This document shows, piece by piece, positions 16,495 to 25,081 of a DNA stretch of 42,400 nucleotides. Each line of letters begins with the position of its first letter. Position 1 is the first letter of the stretch. The DNA lies in assembly GCA_030840585.1 (NCBI GenBank), contig JAVEEG010000185.1:1-42400 (forward strand). The letters run 5' to 3'. Under the pieces are notes generated by a model that saw only the letters and a list, made by a program, of their open reading frames with translations, had not been told where the DNA came from and did no database searches. This DNA is from Frankiaceae bacterium (GTDB lineage Bacteria; Actinomycetota; Actinomycetes; JAFAQI01). The position numbers and the translations under genes were made by a program.

Positions 16495-17586
16495 ATGACC
16501 ATCGCTGCGGTTGGCACCGACCTCGCAGTGGACATCGTCGTCCCGGTGCACAACGAAGAGACCGACCTCGAGCCGAACATCCGCCGGCTGCACGCGTACC
16601 TCACCCACGCGTTCCCGGTTCGCGCCCGCATCACGATCGCCGACAACGCGAGCACTGACCGGACCTGGCCACGGGCACAGGCCCTCGCCGCGACGCTGCC
16701 GGACGTCCGCGCGGTCCGGCTCGAAGTCAAGGGACGCGGGCACGCGCTGCGCGCGGCGTGGAGCGACAGCGAGGCGCCGGTCGTCGCGTACATGGACGTC
16801 GACCTCTCCACCGATCTCGCCGCGCTGCTCCCCCTCGTCGCGCCGCTGCTGTCCGGGCACAGCGACATCGCGATCGGCACCCGGCTTGCCCGGCACGCGC
16901 GGGTCGTCCGCGGCCCGAAACGCGAGCTGATCTCGCGCGCGTACAACTTGCTGCTGCACTCGGTGTTGCGCACCCGGTTCTCCGATGCGCAGTGCGGCTT
17001 CAAGGCGGTCCGCGCGGATCGGGTCCGCACGTTGTTGCCGCAGGTCGAGGACAACGGCTGGTTCTTCGACACCGAATTGCTCGTGCTGGCCGAACGCGCC
17101 GGCTTGCGGATCCACGAAGTACCGGTCGACTGGACCGACGACCCCGATAGCCGGGTCGACCTGCTCGCGACCGCCCTCGGCGACCTGCGCGGCGTCGCGC
17201 GGCTGATGCGCGGACAACTCCTGCGATTCGCCTCGATCGGTGCCGTCAGCACCCTGGCTTATTTCGTGCTCTACGTCGCGTTGCGCGGTGTCACCGGCGC
17301 GCAGGTCGCGAACGCGACCGCGCTGCTGGTCACCGCGATCGCGAACACCGCCGCGAACCGGCGGATCACGTTCGGCGTCACCGGCAGGCACGGCGCCGTC
17401 CGGCAACACGCGCAAGGGTTGTTGGTCTTCGGTCTCGCTTTAGGACTCACCGCGACCGCATTGGCCATCCTCAACGCATTCACCGATCCGTCGCGGCTGG
17501 TCGAGATGACCGCGCTGGTCGCCGCCAACCTGCTCGCGACCGCGCTGCGGTTCGTGTTGCTACGCAGTTGGGTGTTCCGGCCATGA
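16495..17586 (+). CDS. Family 2 glycosyltransferase fused to GtrA-like membrane domain
   Basis: 363 residues. Residues 1-225 are a GT-A transferase of the dolichyl-phosphate mannose synthase kind: DIVVPVHNEE, ADNASTDRT, KGRGHALRAAW, MDVDLSTD (metal-binding DxD), SDAQCGFKAVR and GWFFDTELLVLAERAG. Residues about 235-363 form a GtrA-like domain with four membrane spans (LLRFASIGAVSTLAYFVLY, LVTAIANTAANR, RSWVFRP end). It probably moves a sugar from a nucleotide donor to a polyprenyl phosphate and helps flip or deliver it. It starts the operon that runs to 22531 and overlaps the next gene by 4 bp (ATGA). Confidence 0.92.
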   Translation: MTIAAVGTDLAVDIVVPVHNEETDLEPNIRRLHAYLTHAFPVRARITIADNASTDRTWPRAQALAATLPDVRAVRLEVKGRGHALRAAWSDSEAPVVAYMDVDLSTDLAALLPLVAPLLSGHSDIAIGTRLARHARVVRGPKRELISRAYNLLLHSVLRTRFSDAQCGFKAVRADRVRTLLPQVEDNGWFFDTELLVLAERAGLRIHEVPVDWTDDPDSRVDLLATALGDLRGVARLMRGQLLRFASIGAVSTLAYFVLYVALRGVTGAQVANATALLVTAIANTAANRRITFGVTGRHGAVRQHAQGLLVFGLALGLTATALAILNAFTDPSRLVEMTALVAANLLATALRFVLLRSWVFRP

Positions 17587-19568
17587 CCGCCGTGGTCGAC
17601 CAGCCCGTCGACGCCGCTGCTCCGGACGCGAAGAGGCGCGACCCGCGCTGGGTCCGGCCGTCCCTCGCCGGATTGCTGTCGGTCACCGGCCTGCTGTACC
17701 TCTGGCAGCTCGGCTCGTCCGGCTACGCCAACGGCTTCTACGCCGCCGCGGCGCAGGCCGGCAGCACTAGCTGGAAGGCGTTCTTCTTCGGATCGTTCGA
17801 CGGATCGAACTTCATCACCGTCGACAAGACACCCGCCTCGCTATGGGTGATGGGTCTCTCCGCGCGCATCTTCGGCGTCAACACGTGGAGCCTGCTCGTC
17901 CCGCAAGCGCTCGAAGGCGTGGCCGCGGTCTGGCTGCTCTACCTGACCGTGCGCCGCCGGTTCGGTCCGGCCGCCGGCTTGATTGCCGGGGCGGTCATGG
18001 CGACGACACCGGTCGCGGTGCTCATGTTCCGCTACGACAACCCGGACTCGCTGCTCGTCCTGCTCCTCGTCGCGTCGGCGTACGCGATGGTGCGCGGGCT
18101 TGAAGACGGCCGGACCCGCTGGCTGGTGCTGGCCGGCGCACTTGTCGGCTTCGGCTTCCTCGCGAAGATGCTGCAGGCCGTTCTGGTGTTGCCCGGGTTC
18201 GCGCTCGTCTACCTGTACGCCGCGCCGGTGCCGCTCGGTCGACGCGTCCGGCAGGTGCTGGCCGGCGGGGCCGCGACCGTCGTCGCCGCCGGCTGGTGGG
18301 TCGCCGCCGTCGCGTTGATCCCGGCGTCGGATCGGCCGTACATCGGCGGCTCGCAACACAACTCGATCCTCGAACTTACGTTGGGATATAACGGTTTTGG
18401 CCGCCTGACGGGCAACGAGACCGGCAGCGTCGGCGGCGGTCCGCCCGGTGGCGGCGGCCGCTGGGGATCGACCGGTCTCGGCCGGATGTTCAATGGCGAG
18501 TTCGGCGGTCAGGTGTCGTGGCTGCTGCCGGCCGCGCTGGTGTTCCTGGTCGCGCTGCTCTATCTCGGCCGGCGGGCGCCGCGCACCAATGGTCAGCGTG
18601 CGCAGGTGCTGCTGTGGGGCTCCTGGCTGGTGGTCACCGGCCTGACGTTCAGCTTCGCCGCCGGCATCATCCACCCGTATTACTCGGTCGCACTCGCACC
18701 GGCTATCGGTGCGCTGGTCGGCATCGGTGCGGTTGCTCTCTGGCGGCACCGCGGGTCCGTCCGAGCCCGGGTACCGCTGGCCGTCGCGCTCGCCGCGACT
18801 GCCTGGTGGTCCGCGCACTTGCTCGGCCGCACTCCGGATTGGAATCCCGCGTTGCGCGGCGTCGTACTGGCGGTCGGGCTGCTCGCCGCGGTCGCGGTCG
18901 CTGCCGGCCCGGCGTGGTGGCGGCGGGCCGGTGTGGTGGTCGCGGTCGCGGCGCTTGCGGCCGGGGTCGCCGGTCCGGTGGCGTACGCGATCGACACTGC
19001 GACGACACCGCACACGGGTGCGATCCCGTCGGCCGGACCGTCCGGTCAGGGCAACGGCTTCGGCCCGCGCGGATTCGCCCGGTTCGGCGGCCCGCCCCCG
19101 GGCGGCGCGTTCGGTGGCCGGCCATTTGGTGGCGGGCCTTTCGGTGGCGGTGCCGTCCTCGGCCCGCCCGGCGGGCTCGGCGGCCTGCTCGACACCGCGA
19201 CCCCGAGCAGCGAGCTCGTCACGGCACTCAAGCAGAACGCGTCGTCGTACACCTGGGTGGCGGCCACGGTCGGGTCGAACAGCGCGGCTGGCGTGCAGCT
19301 CGCGACCGGCAAGCCGGTGATGGCGATCGGCGGCTTCAACGGCTCTGACCCGACCCCGACATTGGCGCAATTCCAGGCATTTGTCCGGGCCGGCAAGGTG
19401 CATTACTTCCTCGCGAGCGGCGGCCGAGGCGGCGGCCCAGGCGGTGGCCCGGGCATGGCATCGACGTCGCAGGCGATCACGTCGTGGGTGCAGAGCACGT
19501 TCAGCTCGACGACGATCGGCGGGGTGACCGTGTACGACCTCACAGCAAACGTTCAGCCGCAGCAGTGA
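17583..19568 (+). CDS. GT39/ArnT-like multi-span membrane glycosyltransferase
   Basis: 661 residues from the ATG at 17583. About 11 hydrophobic segments occur. The periplasmic-face motif SFDGSNFITVDKTPASLWVMG near residue 65-85 is characteristic of lipid-linked-sugar-using transferases (PMT_2 fold), followed by FRYDNPDSLLVLLLVASAYA. A loop rich in Gly/Pro (SVGGGPPGGGGRWG, about residue 280-295) and a longer Gly/Pro/Phe tract (GFGPRGFARFGGPPPGGAF and following, about 485-530) are low-complexity insertions; a soluble C-terminal domain of about 130 residues ends the protein. It probably transfers a sugar from the polyprenyl carrier made by the preceding gene. The acceptor is unknown. Confidence 0.9.
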   Translation: MTAVVDQPVDAAAPDAKRRDPRWVRPSLAGLLSVTGLLYLWQLGSSGYANGFYAAAAQAGSTSWKAFFFGSFDGSNFITVDKTPASLWVMGLSARIFGVNTWSLLVPQALEGVAAVWLLYLTVRRRFGPAAGLIAGAVMATTPVAVLMFRYDNPDSLLVLLLVASAYAMVRGLEDGRTRWLVLAGALVGFGFLAKMLQAVLVLPGFALVYLYAAPVPLGRRVRQVLAGGAATVVAAGWWVAAVALIPASDRPYIGGSQHNSILELTLGYNGFGRLTGNETGSVGGGPPGGGGRWGSTGLGRMFNGEFGGQVSWLLPAALVFLVALLYLGRRAPRTNGQRAQVLLWGSWLVVTGLTFSFAAGIIHPYYSVALAPAIGALVGIGAVALWRHRGSVRARVPLAVALAATAWWSAHLLGRTPDWNPALRGVVLAVGLLAAVAVAAGPAWWRRAGVVVAVAALAAGVAGPVAYAIDTATTPHTGAIPSAGPSGQGNGFGPRGFARFGGPPPGGAFGGRPFGGGPFGGGAVLGPPGGLGGLLDTATPSSELVTALKQNASSYTWVAATVGSNSAAGVQLATGKPVMAIGGFNGSDPTPTLAQFQAFVRAGKVHYFLASGGRGGGPGGGPGMASTSQAITSWVQSTFSSTTIGGVTVYDLTANVQPQQ

Positions 19569-20290
19569 CCCTGGCCAGCATGAGTGCGGCAACCCCTGAA
19601 GCCCGGTTGCTCGTCGTCGACGACGAGCCGAACATCGTCGACCTGCTCGCGACCAGCCTGCGCTTCGCCGGCTTCGAGGTCGCGACCGCATCGAACGGCG
19701 GCGAAGCGCTGCGGGTGGCGTCGTCGTTCAAGCCCGACCTGCTCGTCCTCGACGTGATGATGCCGGGCATCGACGGGTTCACCGTCGTACGGCGGTTGCG
19801 CCAGGACGGCATCGGCGCGCCGGTCCTGTTCCTCACCGCGAAGGACGCGACCGAGGACAAGGTGACCGGGCTGACCCTCGGCGGCGACGACTACGTCACC
19901 AAGCCGTTCTCGCTCGAAGAGGTGATCGCCCGGATCCGCGCGGTGTTACGCCGGTTCGCCGAACGCCCGCCGGCGGAGGCGGGTACGTCGCGGTTGGCGT
20001 TCGCGGATCTCGAACTCGACGAGGACACCCACGAGGTCTGGAAGGACGGCACCCTCGTACCGCTGTCCCCGACCGAGTTCAAGCTGCTGCGTTATTTCAT
20101 GCAGAACCCTGGACGGGTGCTGTCGAAGGCGCAGATCCTCGACCACGTGTGGCACTACGACTTCAATGGCGAGGCGAACGTCGTCGAGTCGTATGTCTCC
20201 TACCTGCGCCGCAAGCTCGACACGACCGAGCCGCGGCTGCTGCACACGTTGCGCGGGGTCGGGTACGTGCTCCGACAACCCCGGCGGTGA
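19565..20290 (+). CDS. OmpR/PrrA-family response regulator
   Basis: 241 residues from a GTG at 19565 that overlaps the upstream stop by 4 bp (GTGA); an ATG at 19580 is an alternative start losing five residues. The receiver domain shows LLVVDDEPNIVDLL, LVLDVMMPG (phospho-acceptor Asp, residue 63 from the GTG), LFLTAKDA and YVTKPFS (Lys). The C-terminal winged helix shows LSPTEFKLLRYFMQNPGRVLSK, VVESYVSYLRRKLD and HTLRGVGYVLR. It is a DNA-binding regulator partnered with the kinase encoded immediately downstream; it probably controls this operon or related envelope genes. Confidence 0.95.
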   Translation: MTLASMSAATPEARLLVVDDEPNIVDLLATSLRFAGFEVATASNGGEALRVASSFKPDLLVLDVMMPGIDGFTVVRRLRQDGIGAPVLFLTAKDATEDKVTGLTLGGDDYVTKPFSLEEVIARIRAVLRRFAERPPAEAGTSRLAFADLELDEDTHEVWKDGTLVPLSPTEFKLLRYFMQNPGRVLSKAQILDHVWHYDFNGEANVVESYVSYLRRKLDTTEPRLLHTLRGVGYVLRQPRR

Positions 20291-21810
20291 ATGGATTCCT
20301 GCGCCGTACGCCGCTGCGGATCAAACTCGTCGCAGCGGTGGTGTTGCTGGTCGCCGCCGGTCTCGCGGTCAGCGCGATCGTCGCAACCGCGTCACTGCAC
20401 AGTTATCTGTTGCAACGCCTCGATGCCCAACTCGTCAACGCGCCGATCGGGCGCGAGGCGTGCACGCACGGACCGCTCGACGGTCCGGGCCGCGGCGGCC
20501 CGCCCGGCGGGCTCTACGGCCCGGGCGGCGTACCGGCGCAGTTCTACGTCGCGCAGTACAGCGCGAGCGGATCGACGCGATGCGTCGCGCCCGCGGACGC
20601 CACCGAGCCGTCCGAAGGGCCGGCACTGACCGGGCTGACCGCCGAGCGGGCGACCGCGCTGTCCGGGCATCCGTTCACCGTCGGCGGCGCGGACGACGAC
20701 GCAGCGTCGTGGCGGGTAAAGGTCACGGTCTATCCCGACGGCGACTCGAGTGTCGTCGCGTCCTCGCTTTCCGACATCGACCACACGGTGAGCCGGCTGG
20801 TCGTCCTCGAAGCCGCGATCGGCGGCGGCGTACTGCTGCTGCTCGCCGGCCTCGGTTACGTCGTGATCCGGCGGGCGTTGCGACCGCTGATCGAGGTCGA
20901 GGCGACCGCCGCCGCGATCGCCGCCGGTGATCTATCGCGTCGCGTTCCGGCACATGATCCGCGCACCGAAGTGGGCCGGCTGACCGGCGCCCTGAACGGC
21001 ATGCTGCACCAGATCGAGCACGCCTTCGATCGCCAACGCGAGTCCGAGCAGGCGGCCCGCGCATCGGAGGATCGGATGCGCCGGTTCGTCGCCGATGCGA
21101 GCCACGAACTCCGTACGCCGTTGACGTCGATCCGCGGGTTCGCGGAGCTGTACCGGATGGGCGCGGCCCCGGCGCCGCAGGACGTCGAGCGGGTGATGCG
21201 CCGGGTCGAGGACGAGGCCACCCGGATGGGCCTGCTGGTCGAGGATCTGCTGCTGCTGGCGCGGCTGGATCAGGAACGACCACTCGTCCGCGAACCGGTC
21301 GACCTGCTCGCGGTCGCCGACGACGTCGTGCACGATGCGCGGTTGCTGGATCCGGATCGGCCGATCTCGCTCGACGTAATCGACCGGCCGCCGGTCGTCT
21401 TCGGCGACGAGGCCCGGTTGCGTCAAGTGGTGCAGAACCTGGTGGCCAATGCGTTGCGGCACACGCCCGCGGGTACGGCGGTGCGGGTTCGGGTCGGCGT
21501 AGCGACGTCCGACGGGCTGGCGCACGCGGTCGTCGAGGTCGCGGACGAAGGTCCGGGGTTGCCGGCGGAGGCCCGCGACCGGGTGTTCGAGCGCTTCTAC
21601 CGGACCGATTCGGCCCGCAACCGAGAAGCCGGCGGGACGGGTCTCGGGCTGTCGATCGTCGCCGCACTGGTCGCCGCACACGGCGGGCGGGTGGACGTGG
21701 TTTCCGAGCCGGGCAACGGCGCGACGTTCCGGGTCGAGTTGCCGCTGGCCGGTTCACAGGTTGTTGGCAGCGAACGCTCAGAGCCGGCTCAGCCCGGGGC
21801 GGTGGACTAG
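20287..21810 (+). CDS. Sensor histidine kinase
   Basis: 507 residues from a GTG at 20287 (GTGA overlap with the regulator). Two membrane spans (about 11-33 and 172-197) flank an extracytoplasmic sensor region that contains a Gly/Pro-rich stretch (GRGGPPGGLYGPGGV). A HAMP domain (RRALRPLIEVEATAAAIAAG), HisKA with the phospho-acceptor in DASHELRTPL (His near 273), and an ATPase domain with NLVANALRHTP, DEGPGLP and GGTGLGLSIV follow. It autophosphorylates and passes phosphate to the adjacent regulator. The signal is unknown, although the sensor's Gly/Pro stretch resembles low-complexity parts of the two neighbouring envelope proteins. Confidence 0.95.
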   Translation: MNGFLRRTPLRIKLVAAVVLLVAAGLAVSAIVATASLHSYLLQRLDAQLVNAPIGREACTHGPLDGPGRGGPPGGLYGPGGVPAQFYVAQYSASGSTRCVAPADATEPSEGPALTGLTAERATALSGHPFTVGGADDDAASWRVKVTVYPDGDSSVVASSLSDIDHTVSRLVVLEAAIGGGVLLLLAGLGYVVIRRALRPLIEVEATAAAIAAGDLSRRVPAHDPRTEVGRLTGALNGMLHQIEHAFDRQRESEQAARASEDRMRRFVADASHELRTPLTSIRGFAELYRMGAAPAPQDVERVMRRVEDEATRMGLLVEDLLLLARLDQERPLVREPVDLLAVADDVVHDARLLDPDRPISLDVIDRPPVVFGDEARLRQVVQNLVANALRHTPAGTAVRVRVGVATSDGLAHAVVEVADEGPGLPAEARDRVFERFYRTDSARNREAGGTGLGLSIVAALVAAHGGRVDVVSEPGNGATFRVELPLAGSQVVGSERSEPAQPGAVD

Positions 21811-21814
21811 CGAC

Positions 21815-22531
21815 ATGAGCGAGCACGCGGCCCCGGATGACGGCGACTTCCTCGACAGCGGCATGTACCCCGGCCCGCCGCCGTACGCCGCCGGTTCGGA
21901 GCCGGTGAGTGGCGCGTCGCGGTGGAAGGCCGGGCTGCGGCCGGTCGCGTGGCTGGCCGCTGGTGCCGTCGCCGGCGCGGTCGCCGTAGCGGGTTGGCAT
22001 TCCAGCCAATCGAGTACGACGTCGGCGAACCCGGCGGCGGCGCAACGACCGCTCGGCAACGGCCCGAGTGGCCCCGGTGGTCCGGGCGGCGCGGCGGGCC
22101 CAAGCGGGCAGGGTGCCCCGGATGCCTCCGGCGGCCAGACTGCGCCGGGTGGCCCGGGTGGTCCGGGCGGCCCTGGTGGCCAGGCGGTGCCGGGCGGGCC
22201 GGGTGGCCCCGGTGGCCCTGGTGGCTTCGGCGGTCGCACCGGCGAGCAGCGCGTGCAAGGGACCGTGACCGCGGTCGGGACGTCGACCGTCACGGTCCGG
22301 CTGGCCGGCGGCGGCACCGCGACGTACACGGTGATCGCCTCGTCAGACCTCGTGAAGGACGGCGCGCGGGTCGCACTTTCGGCGATCAACGCCGGCGATG
22401 CGGTGTTCCTGCACGTCTACCCGCAGAACGGCAAGACCGTCGTCGAGCACCTCTTCGCCGGCCCGCCCCCGCCGGATCGGCACAGCGACGACAACCAAAC
22501 CGACGACAACTCCACCGGCACCGACACCTAA
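21815..22531 (+). CDS. DUF5666-like envelope protein with collagen-like Gly-Pro-Gly tract
   Basis: 238 residues from the ATG at 21815, four bases after the kinase stop. A cytoplasmic N-terminus of about 45 residues is followed by one membrane span (VAWLAAGAVAGAVAVAGW), a tract of roughly 60 residues built on GGPGGPGG repeats, and a C-terminal beta-barrel-like domain with QGTVTAVGTSTVTVRLAGG, TYTVIASSDLV and AGDAVFLHVYP, the pattern of DUF5666. The C-terminus is acidic. It is the last gene of the glycosyltransferase/two-component operon, ahead of a large hairpin. It may be a surface sensor accessory or a target of the regulator; role is inference. Confidence 0.78.
   Translation: MSEHAAPDDGDFLDSGMYPGPPPYAAGSEPVSGASRWKAGLRPVAWLAAGAVAGAVAVAGWHSSQSSTTSANPAAAQRPLGNGPSGPGGPGGAAGPSGQGAPDASGGQTAPGGPGGPGGPGGQAVPGGPGGPGGPGGFGGRTGEQRVQGTVTAVGTSTVTVRLAGGGTATYTVIASSDLVKDGARVALSAINAGDAVFLHVYPQNGKTVVEHLFAGPPPPDRHSDDNQTDDNSTGTDT
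22064..22235 (+). repeat. Collagen-like GGC/GGT-CCN low-complexity tract
   Basis: Within the DUF5666-like gene, DNA is built from imperfect 9-base units such as GGTGGCCCG coding for Gly-Gly-Pro/Gly-Pro-Gly. Such tracts vary in length by replication slippage. This is coding repeat, not a CRISPR array: there are no spaced identical repeats. Confidence 0.75.
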
Positions 22532-22534
22532 CCC

Positions 22535-22595
22535 GTTGAGTGTGACGAAGTTGGGCAGTTTTGGCCCGTTTCCGCCCAAGTTCGTCTCACTCGAC
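22535..22595. terminator. Long imperfect hairpin between DUF5666-like and AAA+ genes
   Basis: The arms at 22535-22556 (GTTGAGTGTGACGAAGTTGGGC) and 22574-22595 pair at 19 of 22 positions around a 17-base loop. It follows the last gene of the glycosyltransferase operon directly (stop at 22531) and probably terminates it. The arms are unusually long for a simple terminator, so a dispersed palindromic repeat is an alternative. Confidence 0.6.
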
Positions 22596-22644
22596 GCGGG
22601 GGAAACGGCCGCGAGGCGGGCTGAAGTGCGGGACGCTGTGACGC

Positions 22645-24681
22645 ATGGCGGTGGCTGAACGCGCGACCGCGGCGAAGTCCCCTGCCGCCGCGAAGAAGTC
22701 GCCGCCGCCCGCCCAACCTGACGACACCCCGGCCGCGGCGCTGAACCATGTCCTCGGCCGGCTCGCCGTACTGGAGCTTCGGGCCCGCAGCGCCGGCGGC
22801 GAACCGACGGCGCCGCACGACGGGCTGGCCGCCACCGAGGCCGCCGCGGACGAAGCGCAGCAAAACGGCGCCTGGCTTCCACTGCGCGACCTCGCCACGC
22901 GACTACGGCTAAGCCCCGACGAGATCGACCTGCTGCTGGCCGCGGCCGCGCCGCATCTGGATCCCGACGTCGCCGACGTACTCGATCCCGGCCGGCATCA
23001 GACCGGTCCGGAAGGCGAAGTACGCGCGCACGTCGTCGTGAAACGGCTCGGGTTGCCGGCGATCGCGACGCACCGGTTGCTCGACCGCGACGGCGCGCTG
23101 GTCCGGCCCGGTCTCGTCGTCGTCAACGCCGGCCGCCGGCTGTCGGTGCCGCCCGCCGTCGTCGAGCACCTGCTCGTCCTGCCCCGCCGCCCCGGCGACG
23201 CGCTGGCCTCGGCGCTCGCGCCCACCGGCCAGCTCGCCGGCGATGACGCGCACCGGGTCGCCACCGCGCTACGGGCCGGGCTGCGGTTCTGCTACCTGCA
23301 CGATCCGCTCGGCGGGCTCGCCCCAGCGATTGCCGCCGCCGCCATGTCGAGCGTCGGCCTCGACACCATGCACCTCGACCTCGACGAGATCGACGACGAC
23401 GACCGAGTCGACGACGTGCTCGGCGAAGCTCTTGTCCGCGCGCACCTCGACAGCCTCGCGATCGTCGCCGGCCCCGCGACCAAGGTCGTCGCCGTACCCG
23501 ATCGGGTCGCGCGGCTCGCCGCCGGCGACGTGCCGTTCGTGCTGTACGGCGCGACGCCGTGGCGGCCTGGTCTGCTGACCAGCGTTCCGTGGCAACTCGC
23601 GCCGGTCGAAGCGACGAAGGACGACCGGGTCGTCGTATGGCAGCAGGCACTCGACATCGCGGTCGACCAGCACGCGGCCGAGTTGCCGGATCGCGATGAC
23701 ATCGCCCGCGCCGTCGGTCACCTGCACCTGTCGCCGCCGGCGGTGAACCGCGCGGTGCTCTCGGCCGGATTGCAGGCACTCGGCGAGCAACGCGCACTCG
23801 CGGTCGACGACCTCGTCGTCGCCGCGCGATCGCAGTCGGGCGAGGCGTTGCAACGGCTCGCCCGCCGGATCACTCCACGAGTCGGCTGGGATGACCTCGT
23901 CGCGCCGCCGGCCGTCGTCGAGCAACTCGAAGAAGTCTGTACCCGCGCGCGCCAGCGCGACCTCGTCATGGGTACCTGGAAGGTCGGCGGCGGATCGTCG
24001 CGCAAGCGCGGAACGGTCGCGCTGTTCGGTGGCCCGCCGGGCACCGGCAAGTCACTCGCCGCCGAGGTCATCGGCGCCGCGCTCGGCCTGGAGGTCTACC
24101 AGGTCAACCTCGCGACAGTCGTCGACAAGTACGTCGGTGAGACCGAGAAGAACCTCGACCGGATCTTCCGCGCGGCCGAAGGCGTCAACTGCCTGCTGTT
24201 CTTCGACGAGGCCGACGCGTTGTTCGGCAAGCGCTCCGAAGTGCAGAGCGCGCAGGACAAGTACGCCAACGTCGAGGTCGCGTTTTTGTTGCAAAGACTG
24301 GAAGATTTCGACGGTGTCGCCGTCCTCGCGAGCAATCTGCGCGGCAATCTCGACGACGCGTTCAAGCGGCGGATCGACGTACTCGTCGATTTCCCGCTCC
24401 CGGACGAGGCGGCCCGGCAGCGGTTGTGGCGCACGTGTTTCGGCCCGCACGTCCAACTCGCGGACGACGTCGACCTCGCGATGTGCGCGACGTTCGAACT
24501 GGCCGGCGGCGACATCCGCAACGTCACCGTAGGTGCCGCGATGGTCGCGGCCGAAGCAGGTCAGCCGATCGGTATGCACCACATCATGCGCGCCGTACAG
24601 GCGGAGTACCGCAAGCTCGGCCGGCTGATCGACCCGTCGATCAGCGAGCGATTTCCGCCAATGGCTCGACGTAACGCGTGA
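22645..24681 (+). CDS. eCIS-type AAA+ ATPase
   Basis: 678 residues. Residues 1-440 contain an Ala/Pro-rich start, a helical winged-helix-like region (LATRLRLSPDEIDLLLAAAAPHL) and a degenerate first ATPase-like part. Residues about 440-670 are a full AAA+ module: Walker A GGPPGTGKSLAAE (about 462-470), pore-loop YVGETEKNLDRIF, Walker B CLLFFDEADALFG (about 517-527), sensor-1 VLASNLRGNLDDAF and arginine finger FKRRID. The arrangement matches the ATPase always found with contractile injection systems of the Afp15/Pvc15 kind, needed for assembly or stability. The neighbours at 25078 and 27146 also belong to eCIS families, which supports the call. Its 3' end overlaps the convergent gene by 41 bp. 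Confidence 0.88.
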   Translation: MAVAERATAAKSPAAAKKSPPPAQPDDTPAAALNHVLGRLAVLELRARSAGGEPTAPHDGLAATEAAADEAQQNGAWLPLRDLATRLRLSPDEIDLLLAAAAPHLDPDVADVLDPGRHQTGPEGEVRAHVVVKRLGLPAIATHRLLDRDGALVRPGLVVVNAGRRLSVPPAVVEHLLVLPRRPGDALASALAPTGQLAGDDAHRVATALRAGLRFCYLHDPLGGLAPAIAAAAMSSVGLDTMHLDLDEIDDDDRVDDVLGEALVRAHLDSLAIVAGPATKVVAVPDRVARLAAGDVPFVLYGATPWRPGLLTSVPWQLAPVEATKDDRVVVWQQALDIAVDQHAAELPDRDDIARAVGHLHLSPPAVNRAVLSAGLQALGEQRALAVDDLVVAARSQSGEALQRLARRITPRVGWDDLVAPPAVVEQLEEVCTRARQRDLVMGTWKVGGGSSRKRGTVALFGGPPGTGKSLAAEVIGAALGLEVYQVNLATVVDKYVGETEKNLDRIFRAAEGVNCLLFFDEADALFGKRSEVQSAQDKYANVEVAFLLQRLEDFDGVAVLASNLRGNLDDAFKRRIDVLVDFPLPDEAARQRLWRTCFGPHVQLADDVDLAMCATFELAGGDIRNVTVGAAMVAAEAGQPIGMHHIMRAVQAEYRKLGRLIDPSISERFPPMARRNA

Positions 24682-25081
24682 CGAGGTAGTGCGCGATCGA
24701 CACCATGTCGAGCAACGTCGCGCCGGTGCCGACGTCGGGTGACGCGGGCACGACCTGCACGGTACGGAAGTAGAGGAAGCTCATCTCCTCGTGCAGGTTG
24801 AACCCCATCAGCGGTACGTCGAAGTTCACCTGCGTCAGCGCGCTGCGTACCGCCTCGTGCTTGTCGGTGGATACGTCGATCGGCAACGGGATGTAGAGCT
24901 GCAGCAGCCGTACGTCCGGCAGCTCCGACTCCAACCCGGGCAGTACGACGGCCTGCAACTCGAAGTCGTCGTCGAGCCGCGCCTCGAGATAGTCGGGCGT
25001 CTCGGCCGTCGCGGCATGCCGCTGGACCTTGTAGACGTCCTCGCTGAGGACCTTCTCCAGTAGATCGAGGATCTGGCTCAT
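24641..25081 (-). CDS. Small YbjN/secretion-chaperone-like protein of the eCIS module
   Basis: 146 residues. The pattern, an N-terminal helix (SQILDLLEKVLSED), paired beta strands (LQAVVLPGLE, VRLLQLYIPLPIDV), a helix (DKHEAVRSALTQVNFD), a strand pair ending FLYFRTVQVVPA and a long C-terminal helix, is that of YbjN or type III secretion chaperone folds; this is judged by eye only. The ATG at 25081 overlaps the stop of the DUF4157 gene by 4 bp. A chaperone directly coupled to a putative effector would be a sensible pairing. Its 3' end runs 41 bp antisense into the ATPase gene. Confidence 0.65.
   Translation of the reverse strand: MSQILDLLEKVLSEDVYKVQRHAATAETPDYLEARLDDDFELQAVVLPGLESELPDVRLLQLYIPLPIDVSTDKHEAVRSALTQVNFDVPLMGFNLHEEMSFLYFRTVQVVPASPDVGTGATLLDMVSIAHYLVTRYVEPLAEIAR

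Noticed and set aside
15376-17415. Minus-strand open frame of 679 codons
   Set aside because: Lies antisense to the M20 and GT2-GtrA genes, which have clear family motifs. The reverse reading is Arg/Asp/Val/Gly-rich without domains, a usual by-product of GC-rich codon use.
17841-19691. Minus-strand open frame of 616 codons over the GT39 gene
   Set aside because: Translation is Arg/Gly/Ala-rich low complexity; the plus-strand gene has membrane spans and a known catalytic motif.
22064-22235. Possible CRISPR-like repeat
   Set aside because: Short imperfect GGNGGNCCN units without spacers; it codes for a Gly-Pro-Gly tract in frame.
20723-22258. Minus-strand open frame of 511 codons over kinase and DUF5666 genes
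   Set aside because: Arg/Pro/Ala-rich shadow with no start signal; the plus-strand kinase motifs are complete.
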